From IMG/VR virus record IMGVR_UViG_3300027770_000160, positions 1 to 34,010 of that record: 34,010 bases of DNA. One strand, written 5' to 3'. Both the position numbers and the translations under genes were made by a program. This document shows positions 1 through 6,464 of the stretch, piece by piece. This stretch comes from a virus. The notes beneath the pieces are model-generated. The model had not been told where the DNA came from, made no database searches, and saw nothing but the letters and a program-made list of their open reading frames with translations. The first letter of the stretch is position 1. Each line of letters opens with the position of its first letter.

Positions 1-2
1 GA

Positions 3-31
3 TGCCCGCCGGTGTTTCGCACCGACGGGCA
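3..31 (-). terminator. strong hairpin of the junction array (also 33886-33914)
   Basis: On minus-strand RNA the arms pair for 12 bp around a 5-base CGAAA loop. One pair is a G-U wobble that would be a mismatch if read on the plus strand, so the structure fits RNA from the minus strand. No U-tract follows. It belongs to a series of hairpins after the last late gene. Confidence 0.55.
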
Positions 32-46
32 CCAGGCGGATTGCAC

Positions 47-72
47 CCGTCGCAACGGGGGAAATGCGACGG
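47..72 (-). repeat. 8-bp-stem hairpin of the junction array
   Basis: CCGTCGCA at 47-54 pairs with TGCGACGG at 65-72 across a 10-base loop. It is non-coding and lies between the hairpins at 84-111 and 3-31. A second copy is at 33930-33955 because of the terminal overlap. Confidence 0.5.
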
Positions 73-83
73 ATGCTGCGCGC

Positions 84-111
84 AACCGGCGCGCGGGGAA
101 ACACGCCGGTT
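84..111 (-). terminator. hairpin overlapping the stop codon of the last late gene
   Basis: AACCGGCG at 84-91 pairs with CGCCGGTT at 104-111, a perfect 8-bp stem with a 12-base loop. The TAA stop of the 98-aa gene (112-110) is partly inside the stem. No U-tract is present, so it may help termination or protect the 3' end instead of acting as a classical intrinsic terminator. Confidence 0.5.
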
Positions 112-406
112 ACCCGTTCGGCGTGACGGTCATGATGATGGCGACCACGGTCCCGATGACATTGTCAACGCCTTGCTCAAACGGCCTCACGTACTCGCCT
201 AAGCCCAGTAGGTTCAGCAACGCGTCCACACTGCCCGCGCTTGCAACCGACTTCGCGACCCAGATCACGCCTCGCGCAATCGCGATCCCCATCGTCGTGA
301 CAGCAACGATGCGTCGCCAGTGACGACCGGCCGAGCGCGTCCACGCGATTGACGCTGTGAACGCGATCCACAGCGCATCCTGTACGAGATCGCGCGTGCG
401 CATCAT
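110..406 (-). CDS. small membrane protein, possible lysis-region holin-like protein
   Basis: 98 aa. I chose ATG 406 because GGAG lies 7 bases upstream; the longer reading frame runs back through a hairpin and is not protein-like. Hydrophobic stretches lie near residues 8-20, 31-52 and 80-95, the last close to the C-terminus (ending VVAIIMTVTPNG). It is the last gene of the leftward late unit, after the endopeptidase and the 85-aa membrane protein, which suggests a lysis role (second holin, antiholin or spanin-like). No family was recognised, so the function is inferred from position and hydrophobicity only. Its stop codon lies in the stem of a hairpin. Confidence 0.55.
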   Translation of the reverse strand: MMRTRDLVQDALWIAFTASIAWTRSAGRHWRRIVAVTTMGIAIARGVIWVAKSVASAGSVDALLNLLGLGEYVRPFEQGVDNVIGTVVAIIMTVTPNG

Positions 407-424
407 CGGCGTGCTCCATATACA

Positions 425-469
425 CGTATGCCCGCCCCACGGTGGGTTGCCGTGCAGGGCGGGCATACG
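425..469 (-). repeat. large perfect inverted repeat upstream of the last gene
   Basis: CGTATGCCCGCCC at 425-437 pairs with GGGCGGGCATACG at 457-469. Inside, CACGG (438-442) pairs with CCGTG (450-454), leaving a two-base bulge and a 7-base loop. It lies in the 163-bp gap between the 85-aa membrane protein and the 98-aa gene, about 19 bases before the latter's start. No U-tract follows on the minus strand. It could stop, slow or protect the transcript between the two genes. Nothing else is seen in this gap apart from a 16-codon frame not supported as a gene. Confidence 0.7.
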
Positions 470-569
470 GGTTGCGCTCGTCCGGGTGGTTGAAGTCCAA
501 ATGAGCGCGCGACGCACCTACGGGGTCGCGTCGAGTGCCTTAACTCCGGGTCTCGGCATTGCGATCATA

Positions 570-827
570 TCACGCAGTGGAAGTGGCTGTGCCACCACCA
601 CCGGACCCCGCGGACCCTGGCGGGTACCCGTTGCCGTTCGGCACCGGCGGTTGGCCGGACCCACGGAACAACCAGCCGGCCACACTGCCAGCGGCGCCCA
701 CGAGCGCTGTCTCCGCCGCGGCTGAGCGTTCCCACAGCGCGCTCCAACAGATCGCACCGATCACGAGGATCGCGATGACGCCACCGACGCCTTCGCGGAA
801 CGTCCACACCGGCTTTTCAGGCAACAC
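570..827 (-). CDS. putative holin
   Basis: 85 aa with a GTG start, overlapping the end of the endopeptidase gene by 11 bp. Two hydrophobic segments are visible: GVGGVIAILVIGAICWSAL near residues 13-31, and ALVGAAGSVAGWLF near 41-54. A glycine/proline-rich, probably disordered tail follows. Small proteins with two membrane segments directly after an endolysin gene are usually holins, which form the membrane lesion that releases the lytic enzyme. The family was not recognised by motif, so the call rests on size, topology and position. Confidence 0.55.
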   Translation of the reverse strand: MLPEKPVWTFREGVGGVIAILVIGAICWSALWERSAAAETALVGAAGSVAGWLFRGSGQPPVPNGNGYPPGSAGSGGGGTATSTA

Positions 828-1539
828 CGGCGGACGCCTCGGCTGGTGGCGCTACCGCTTCGAGTTCGGCAACCCGTGCCTTAAGTGCCCCGATCTCCTC
901 GATCCATCCGGCAAGGCTGGCGCTGTTCGCCGACCACGCCTTCACGGCGCGCAACAGATCCGGCACTTCCGATGCCGGGTAGCCAGTCTCGGCCAGCGCG
1001 TCTGCGATTGCTTTCAGTTCCGGTGTCACGGCGTCCTCCTGGTGCGTCTCCGCCCACGCATCGTACGCGTGCGCGACAAGGATCGGGTCGTAGTATTGCG
1101 CTGCCACCGCCTCGCGTGCCTGCCCCTTCGGCCAATACCGCCAATGTGGCGGCTGCTCGCGGGACACCTCGAAGTGCAGGTGACAGTACTCCCAGCCGCC
1201 GGACCGTCCGACCGCTGCAATCGGTTGCGTCCGTTTCGCCGTGGTCCCGACCTCGGTGTACGTCGCGTCACTCAGATGGCAATAGTGGACGTATGCGCCC
1301 GCATACGGCCCGGCGTCAAGACGCCACCACTGATGCAGTCCGAAGCCGGTCAGGTCGACGACGTGCGCCATGAGCGTCTGATCGGTGATCGCCACCACCG
1401 GCGCACCGCAGTCGGCATTGCCACCTCCGCCGCTATTGAAGTCGATGCCTGGGTGGAAGCAGGATGCCCCGTTGTCATCGAGGTACCCCCATCCGCCCAT
1501 CGTCGGATTGTGCTCGGTGCTGTCAATCTGCGGAAACAC
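817..1539 (-). CDS. M23-family metallopeptidase, phage endolysin
   Basis: About 240 aa. The LytM/M23 zinc signature is clear: HPGID (His29, Asp33), YCHLSD (His88) and CHLHFE (His120, His122). M23 enzymes cut peptide cross-links in peptidoglycan. The C-terminal 90 residues are alpha-helical with a coiled-coil-like end (WIEEIGALKARVAELEAV) and may bind the wall or form oligomers. I prefer GTG 1539, with AGGGAGG 9 bases upstream; ATG 1548 directly abuts that site with no spacing. It overlaps the preceding gene by 17 bp and the holin-like gene by 11 bp, giving a compact lysis module. It could also be a virion-associated lysin, but the neighbouring membrane proteins favour host lysis. Confidence 0.88.
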   Translation of the reverse strand: MFPQIDSTEHNPTMGGWGYLDDNGASCFHPGIDFNSGGGGNADCGAPVVAITDQTLMAHVVDLTGFGLHQWWRLDAGPYAGAYVHYCHLSDATYTEVGTTAKRTQPIAAVGRSGGWEYCHLHFEVSREQPPHWRYWPKGQAREAVAAQYYDPILVAHAYDAWAETHQEDAVTPELKAIADALAETGYPASEVPDLLRAVKAWSANSASLAGWIEEIGALKARVAELEAVAPPAEASAGVA

Positions 1540-1798
1540 GCTCGTCATCCTCCCTGGACCAGAGATCCCATTCGTTCGATACGTACGCGTCACGGTTGCG
1601 CTCGGTGTGTGCCAGCCGGTACAGGCCGGGTTCCGACCGCACGTACGCGTGTACCGGGCATCCGCACGATTGCACCGCCATCGTGGACGTGGCGAACGCG
1701 CGCCCGTTCGGACAGTTGCGCCGTGCAATCGCCATGAGTTCATGCAGGCCGGCCTCGCTGCCCCCGGCCTTGGCCCACAAACTAGCGATGGTTGCCAT
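1523..1798 (-). CDS. small protein of unknown function before the endolysin
   Basis: 91 aa. ATG 1798 is taken as start because GAGG lies upstream, while the TTG at 1813 has no ribosome site. The sequence is soluble in character, with a cysteine group (RRNCPNGRAF then SCGCPVH) that could bind metal, and an acidic/basic tail. It lies between a membrane mini-peptide and the M23 endolysin and overlaps both. I do not recognise the family. A lysis or tail-associated role is only suggested by position. Confidence 0.5.
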   Translation of the reverse strand: MATIASLWAKAGGSEAGLHELMAIARRNCPNGRAFATSTMAVQSCGCPVHAYVRSEPGLYRLAHTERNRDAYVSNEWDLWSREDDERVSAD

Positions 1799-1877
1799 TC
1801 CGCCCAGCCTCAATCGTGTGCCCGATCATCGCGATGACGATCCACATGAGGATCGCGCCGATGCAGATGCGGATCAC
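1782..1877 (-). CDS. 31-aa single-span membrane peptide (tentative)
   Basis: The GTG at 1877-1875 overlaps the TGA of the preceding gene as GTGA, the coupling style used throughout this genome. The peptide is strongly hydrophobic over residues 2-20 (VIRICIGAILMWIVIAMIG) and ends in a basic tail. It overlaps the next gene's start by 17 bp. Its size and position next to the endolysin would suit a small lysis accessory peptide. A frame this short can arise by chance, so this is tentative. Confidence 0.4.
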   Translation of the reverse strand: MIRICIGAILMWIVIAMIGHTIEAGRNGNHR

Positions 1878-2182
1878 GGCAATGGTTCCACCGGCGGTGC
1901 TGTCCACACACCGTCGATCAGGGACCACCCTGGCGGCGGTGGTGGCGGTGCCCATATATCGTCTGTCAAGACCCAATGCGATGGCGCAAAGACATCCCGA
2001 GAGGCATCGTAGCGGTATCCCGGTGCGGCAAACACACCGCGCATCCCGTTATCCTCAAACGTCCTGACCCACTCGCCTCCAAGCATTGCAGTCAGGTACG
2101 TTGCGCCTTGCGTTTCGTCTTCTTCGCCGAGGACGACGACCTGTTGCACCATACCCTGATCAACACGCGCGTAATATGCCAT
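1874..2182 (-). CDS. conserved tail-fibre-associated small protein
   Basis: 102 aa, starting MAYYARVD. It resembles a class of small phage proteins next to tail-fibre genes: an N-terminal beta strand with YARV and VVLGEED, a central W/G-rich region, and a C-terminus of alternating tryptophan and proline (APPPPPPGWSLIDGVWTAPP). These are thought to decorate or assist the fibre; the function is not proven. It directly follows the glycine-rich fibre gene, sharing its stop/start junction. I am fairly sure it is a real gene and unsure of the role. Confidence 0.65.
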   Translation of the reverse strand: MAYYARVDQGMVQQVVVLGEEDETQGATYLTAMLGGEWVRTFEDNGMRGVFAAPGYRYDASRDVFAPSHWVLTDDIWAPPPPPPGWSLIDGVWTAPPVEPLP

Positions 2183-3126
2183 CAGTCTCCCCTCGCGATG
2201 GCGAGTACCACGATGCCGTCGCCGCCCTTGCCGGATGCGGTGTACCCATTGACGCAGGATGACCCGCCACCTCCACCGCCCAAACCGTTAGTCCCGGCAG
2301 TTGCGACGGTTTCGCCGAGTGATGGCAAATCAAACGCACATGCCCCGGTACCTCCACCGCCACTGCCACCGGATGGACCCGCTATCACTGTGCCTGTCGT
2401 GTAATAGCACCCACCGCCTCCACCCGCGTACACAGTTCCGTTTACCGCCCACGCCTTGCCCGTCCCGCCCGTACAGCCCGTCGTGCTTGACAACACCGCA
2501 GTGCCGACTGCACCGTACCCACCGCCTCCGGCACCCGCACCGCCATAGGTCGCATTGCCCGCACCGCCAGCGAACCCCTGCGACCCATACGACGCTGCCC
2601 CACCGGCTGTCGATCCTGGCACCCCTCCGCCACCAGACCCACCCGCCAAGGCCGCTCTTGTTGGAGCTGAGCTACATCCACCGCCTCCGCCACCCTTGGC
2701 AAGGAACGGCCCAAACTGGCTATCGCTGCCAATGTTTCCGGCGAGAGAGTTGCCGGGACTCGCAGTAACCGACGAGCCTCCCGCCCCGATGACGACAGGT
2801 TCGGATGTGGTGCCTAACGTGTAAGTGACTGCAATGACTCCGCCACCGCCACCACCACCGGCAATATACGATCCGCCTGACGCGCCGCCCGCAACCACCA
2901 AAACTTGCGCCGTCACATTCCGGCTTGCGTACACCGACCCGGTACCGGAACTCCACGTATACGTGTCATATACGCGACCCTGATACGTCAGGGTTCCCGT
3001 TGCGGGACTGCCAGTGGTGGTTATAGTCAATGCGCCTCCTGCACCACCCGCCGCCGTATTTGAACGCACGAGGCTGCGCCACTTTGCCCCGGTAATATTG
3101 GAACCGCCAGCGTTGCTTACACTCAC
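2182..3126 (-). CDS. glycine-rich tail fibre / receptor-binding protein
   Basis: About 314 aa. Much of the protein is runs of glycine with serine and alanine (GGGGGGG, GGAGAGGGGYG), the hallmark of glycine-rich adhesin domains in phage fibres (polyglycine-II-like packing in known examples). It ends GIVVLAIARGD. The start is uncertain. GTG 3126 opens the first protein-like stretch (VSVSNAGG). An ATG at 3164, overlapping the upstream stop as ATGA, encodes [13 protein letters not shown] and then a stop that itself overlaps GTG 3126; in sense these look like one protein split by a one-base shift. A GTG at 3186 in frame gives an unlikely N-terminus. Confidence 0.75.
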   Translation of the reverse strand: MSVSNAGGSNITGAKWRSLVRSNTAAGGAGGALTITTTGSPATGTLTYQGRVYDTYTWSSGTGSVYASRNVTAQVLVVAGGASGGSYIAGGGGGGGVIAVTYTLGTTSEPVVIGAGGSSVTASPGNSLAGNIGSDSQFGPFLAKGGGGGGCSSAPTRAALAGGSGGGGVPGSTAGGAASYGSQGFAGGAGNATYGGAGAGGGGYGAVGTAVLSSTTGCTGGTGKAWAVNGTVYAGGGGGCYYTTGTVIAGPSGGSGGGGTGACAFDLPSLGETVATAGTNGLGGGGGGSSCVNGYTASGKGGDGIVVLAIARGD

Positions 3127-3160
3127 GGCCCGGTCAACCCGTACGCGGTGATGTCGATCA

Positions 3161-4123
3161 TCATGACACCTGCACCCCATCGGCACTGATCACAACATCC
3201 GGCGAGGTCGCGGATGCCACAAGGTACCGCCAGGTCGTATCAAGAACGTGACCGGCACTCAGTAGCACGCTGTCGTTCGCCGCTATCGTTGCGTCCCCGG
3301 TGATTGTCCAGTCCCCGTGGTAGGCGTCGCGCTTGGACTTCGATATGCGGTACGTCGCCGAGGATGCGCCATTGTTCGCGATGCTGAGATTGGATAGCAC
3401 CGTCATCGTCGAGGCAGTCGCCCCGTTGTCGTACACCGTCGCACTGGCCGGGTTCGCGGTGATCGTCGCGCTCGCGAACGTGCCCGTGATCGTGGTGGAA
3501 GTCACGGTCTGCGACGCGGACACGGTGTACGTTCCCGTCCCGCCTTTGCCAGTCCCGAGCGCGGTGATCGTGGTTCCGCCCGTCACGCCGGTCCCGCCCA
3601 CGGTCTGCCCGACGCGCAGCCTGCCAGACGTGACCGCGGTCACCGTCAGGGTCGTCGTCGCAATGGACCCGGTTACCACGGCGTTCGTCGACTGGCCGGC
3701 GTACAGGGTCGTCGAGGTCACCGTCTGCGACGCGGACAGCGTGTACGTGCCCGTGCCTCCGGTCCCGGTTCCGAGCGCGGTGATGTACGTCCCGGCCGTC
3801 ACGCCGGTCCCGTCCACGGTCTGCCCGACCGCAAGCGTTCCGGAGGCTACCGCGCTGACGGTCAGCACCGTTGTCGCGATTGCAGCCGTCATCACGACGG
3901 CATCCTGATAGGTTGCAAACGCAGTCCCGGTCCCGCCCGTCGAGGTTCCGAGCGCGATGATTTGCAACCCCGGTGCCAGGCCAGTCGCGGACAGTTGCTG
4001 CCCGGTTGCCAGCGTGCCCGTCAATGCGGTGACGTTCACCGTCAGGTTCGATACCGTCGCGGTCAAACTCCCTGCAACGATGCCGGGTCGCACGAACCCG
4101 AGTGCTTTTACGGTTTCCGGCAT
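3161..4123 (-). CDS. tail fibre protein with internal repeats
   Basis: 320 aa. The Thr/Val/Gly-rich sequence contains three related units, near residues 18-78, 80-140 and 152-212, each with a core like [25 protein letters not shown]. Copies two and three are very close and 72 residues apart. These are beta-structured repeats typical of fibre shafts. The last 95 residues are non-repetitive ([21 protein letters not shown]) and may bind the next fibre component. GGGAGG lies 6 bases before the ATG, which overlaps the preceding stop as TAATG. It is likely a structural tail-tip protein; adhesion is inferred. Confidence 0.75.
   Translation of the reverse strand: MPETVKALGFVRPGIVAGSLTATVSNLTVNVTALTGTLATGQQLSATGLAPGLQIIALGTSTGGTGTAFATYQDAVVMTAAIATTVLTVSAVASGTLAVGQTVDGTGVTAGTYITALGTGTGGTGTYTLSASQTVTSTTLYAGQSTNAVVTGSIATTTLTVTAVTSGRLRVGQTVGGTGVTGGTTITALGTGKGGTGTYTVSASQTVTSTTITGTFASATITANPASATVYDNGATASTMTVLSNLSIANNGASSATYRISKSKRDAYHGDWTITGDATIAANDSVLLSAGHVLDTTWRYLVASATSPDVVISADGVQVS
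3476..3883 (-). repeat. tandem 216-nt coding repeats in the fibre shaft
   Basis: Residues 81-152 and 153-216 of the 320-aa fibre protein are near-copies, sharing GQTV.GTGVT.GT and [14 protein letters not shown] more distant third copy precedes them. They arose by tandem duplication within the gene and may vary in number between relatives. Confidence 0.7.
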
Positions 4124-4401
4124 TACATGCCTCCCAACAAAAACGACTTTTGGAACCCGCCCCCGCCGATTGATTGTTCCGCGCCGGCAGCGCCAGCCCG
4201 GTAATACAACGCTCCATCCGTCTTCGCGTACACCGCCGTCAGTCCGGCCCCTGGTGCACTCGGACTGGACGATTGCTGCACGAACGTGTGCACCACGCCG
4301 TCCGGCGATATCACGAGGATATTGCCTTTGACGGTATTGTGATCAGAAGCAAGGATCGTGTCGGTGCCACCGACGACCGTCCGCATTGTGCCCCAGGCCA
4401 T
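4123..4401 (-). CDS. small tail-fibre / tail-tip protein
   Basis: 92 aa. An ideal AGGAG lies 7 bases before the ATG. The middle contains [23 protein letters not shown], a pattern common in phage fibre and tail-tip proteins, and the protein ends in a glycine-rich segment. It sits between two other fibre genes and shares a TAATG junction with the repeat-bearing fibre gene. It is probably a minor structural part of the adhesion apparatus; no enzyme motif is seen. Confidence 0.65.
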   Translation of the reverse strand: MAWGTMRTVVGGTDTILASDHNTVKGNILVISPDGVVHTFVQQSSSPSAPGAGLTAVYAKTDGALYYRAGAAGAEQSIGGGGFQKSFLLGGM

Positions 4402-4411
4402 GATCGTGCTC

Positions 4412-4876
4412 CTACGTTGTTGACAGTGTAACCGTCCACGATACCGTGGCGGTCTGGCTAGACGTCTTAGACCAGGACGTCAGGATGCGCGCAAACAGCG
4501 TCCCGGAACCCGCCGTAGCAGTTGCCCCGGTAAACAGTCCGAGTTCCGTCCACGACCCGTTTGCGACAGACGTCGGATAGAACGCCTCCAGCGTCGCCGT
4601 CGCCGAACTGACTTCGGCAACCGATGCGTTTCGCCACGTGGCGGTATCCGGGGTCACGAGCGCGGTGTCACCCGCGTTAACGGCCGTCGTCCCCGTCCCG
4701 AGTTCGAGGTACCACGACGTGGCGCTGAACGTATCGGCACCGATCAGCGCGGATGCGAGTTGGTTCAGGCCCGCGGTTACCACGAGGTTTGGCCCCTCGG
4801 CAACCACGACATCGTCGACCCGGACGGTGACGTACCCACGCACGCCGATGCTGTTATTGGTATATACCGCGTCCAT
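4412..4876 (-). CDS. tail-tip / fibre structural protein
   Basis: 154 aa, almost all predicted beta structure. It opens GVRGYVTVRVDDVVVAEGPNLVVTAGLNQLASAL and continues with Gly/Thr-rich strands ending in a WTVTLSTT tail. A similar opening (a declared value, then 'N.VV..G...la..l') is frequent in small phage tail-tip proteins. It overlaps the preceding 69-aa gene by 23 bp and comes just before other fibre genes. Structural role inferred from context and composition. Confidence 0.6.
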   Translation of the reverse strand: MDAVYTNNSIGVRGYVTVRVDDVVVAEGPNLVVTAGLNQLASALIGADTFSATSWYLELGTGTTAVNAGDTALVTPDTATWRNASVAEVSSATATLEAFYPTSVANGSWTELGLFTGATATAGSGTLFARILTSWSKTSSQTATVSWTVTLSTT

Positions 4877-5063
4877 ATTTCGTCACATCGTACTTCGGCG
4901 TGGTAGGCGCCTCGACAGTCACGGTGACCGCCTCCGAGCGCATATAAACGATCTGATCCGCCGCGATGAATTGTTGCAACGGTCGCCCCCGGACGTCCGA
5001 GGATGCAGGACGCAACCCGTCAATGATGCGCGCCATGACGCGCGTGATGTCCTCAGCAGCCAT
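4854..5063 (-). CDS. small tail-module protein of unknown function
   Basis: 69 aa from ATG 5063; the longer frame would run 51 bp into the preceding gene. It opens with an amphipathic helix (AAEDITRVMARIIDGLR), followed by Gln/Val-rich strands and a KYDVTKYGRGIY end. Spacing to the tail-hub stop is 2 bp. I do not recognise it; it is probably a structural or assembly factor because all neighbours are. Confidence 0.5.
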   Translation of the reverse strand: MAAEDITRVMARIIDGLRPASSDVRGRPLQQFIAADQIVYMRSEAVTVTVEAPTTPKYDVTKYGRGIYQ

Positions 5064-5065
5064 TG

Positions 5066-6463
5066 CTACAACTCTCCATATATATCGGTTGACAGCGTCA
5101 GGTCGACCTGCCACTGGTCCGGCGTGGCAAACCGCTTCTGGACGTCAGTCACGTACAGGTCGACGCCGAACGCGAATGCGCCCCCGAACCGTCGGTCCGA
5201 CGTGAACCGGAATACCTGACCGTCACGCCAGCCGGACCCGAACACGCGTGCGGTCCCGACCCATTTGTGTGCACGGGTCGCCAGGTAGAGTTGCGCCCGC
5301 GCCTTGATCGCGTCCTGCGACACGTTCACGAGTTCGGACGCGCTGAACACATCCTCGTAGACGCCCGTCGAAACGGACGACCCTTCACGGGTCAGCACCT
5401 CGGTGATTGATGCGCCATCAACGACGCGGTTCACCTTGGGCTCAATGTCGAGGTACGGGTATGTCACCGCAACCGTCGCCCCCGCAGGAGGCACGGTCTC
5501 AAAGCGGACGCCCCAGTTCGGCAGGCACAGAAGTGCCTTGTCTCGCGTGTTGCCGTCACCGGGTTTCCCGTCAATGTTCTCCCGCAATAGTCCGCCGTTG
5601 GTTGTCGTATACAGCGTCGGTGGACCAATCAGTGGCGTCACGGTCACCGTCGTCCCGTTGTACGTTGCTGGCTCATATCCCAGCGGGAAGAACGACGCAT
5701 ACCCGTCGGCTGTCGCCAATGGTTGCGCGAACGATAGTGGTGCGCCGTCATCGTCCGTCGCCACCGACTTCGCGTCCTTGATGAACACGACGTTCGTGAT
5801 CTGGTCGCCGACTTCCTCAAGGACGAGGTCGCCAATGGTCGTCTGCGTTTCCCACGTCAGGCTCGCAACCGGCGCTGCGGATGCAGCCCCGGTCAACGGC
5901 TGGAAGACGACGTTGCGGTCGTAATCGACGTACCACTTGTACCCGACGATTTTCGCGATGCGGTCAATCGCGCTTGATGGCGCCTCGAAGTCGTACACCT
6001 GTTGCGGGATCACATTGCCGTCTGCGATCAGCGACTGCCCCCACGTGATCGCACCCTGATTGCACGTCCCGGTGATGATCGCCTTGACGATGTTTCCCGC
6101 AAGATCGGTCGTCGCCTCGTCGTCACCGGCCGGGATCTTCACGCCCTGAACAAGGTAACGGTCAAACCATCGCGTGTAATCGCTGCAATCGACCGCGTAC
6201 ATGTACGATGATGTCCCACCGGATGATTCCGACACGCGCTGCGTCACGCCTGCGAATTCCTTCGTCCCATCCACGGTCAGGATCACTTCGCGTCCGGCAC
6301 GCGGAATTGCCACCGCCGGGGTCGTCCCCGAGAACGGCACCACGACCTCGAACGACAGCGTCCCGGCGCGATCCCGCAACGATGAACGCACCGCGATGCT
6401 TTCGATGCGCGTGTACGCCTCATACGCGGTACCACCGATTGTCAGGGTCACCGAGAGTGGCAC
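5066..6463 (-). CDS. tail hub / minor tail protein
   Basis: 465 aa from GTG 6463; the longer frame begins inside the tape-measure gene. The N-terminal region (VTLTIGGTAYEAYTRIESIAV then LSFEVVVP and REVILTVDGTKEFAGVTQRV) is typical of tail-hub proteins with a gp27-like fold. These close the tail tube at the tip and anchor fibres. It directly follows the tape measure gene, the expected place for this role in siphoviruses. The C-terminal part (ATRAHKWVGTARVFGSGW...VTDVQKRF) is also typical of these proteins. No peptidase motif was recognised. Confidence 0.75.
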   Translation of the reverse strand: MPLSVTLTIGGTAYEAYTRIESIAVRSSLRDRAGTLSFEVVVPFSGTTPAVAIPRAGREVILTVDGTKEFAGVTQRVSESSGGTSSYMYAVDCSDYTRWFDRYLVQGVKIPAGDDEATTDLAGNIVKAIITGTCNQGAITWGQSLIADGNVIPQQVYDFEAPSSAIDRIAKIVGYKWYVDYDRNVVFQPLTGAASAAPVASLTWETQTTIGDLVLEEVGDQITNVVFIKDAKSVATDDDGAPLSFAQPLATADGYASFFPLGYEPATYNGTTVTVTPLIGPPTLYTTTNGGLLRENIDGKPGDGNTRDKALLCLPNWGVRFETVPPAGATVAVTYPYLDIEPKVNRVVDGASITEVLTREGSSVSTGVYEDVFSASELVNVSQDAIKARAQLYLATRAHKWVGTARVFGSGWRDGQVFRFTSDRRFGGAFAFGVDLYVTDVQKRFATPDQWQVDLTLSTDIYGEL

Positions 6464-6464
6464 G

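Larger units (their letters stand above)
1..127. repeat. 127-bp direct terminal repeat, left copy (circle overlap)
   Basis: Identical to 33884-34010 at the other end of the window. An exact 127-base overlap is typical of a circular contig from an assembler using k = 127, so this is most likely one locus seen twice and not a biological terminal repeat. The unique circle is then 33,883 bp. It holds non-coding hairpins and the end of the last minus-strand gene. Confidence 0.9.

Noticed and set aside
177-500. Alternative minus-strand frame across the 98-aa gene
   Set aside because: It begins with a partly protein-like stretch, but soon becomes Arg/His/Cys-rich and conflicts with the well-started membrane protein gene.
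518-565. 16-codon frame after the 85-aa holin-like gene
   Set aside because: Too short and without a ribosome site or coupling to support it.
559-1737. Long plus-strand frame of 392 codons over the endolysin region
   Set aside because: It is the antisense shadow of GC-rich minus-strand genes with recognised motifs; the translation is Arg/Pro/His-rich and unlike any protein.
3333-3908. Plus-strand 191-aa Val-rich frame
   Set aside because: Mirror of the repeat-bearing fibre gene, whose Thr/Val/Gly repeats give a repetitive antisense translation.
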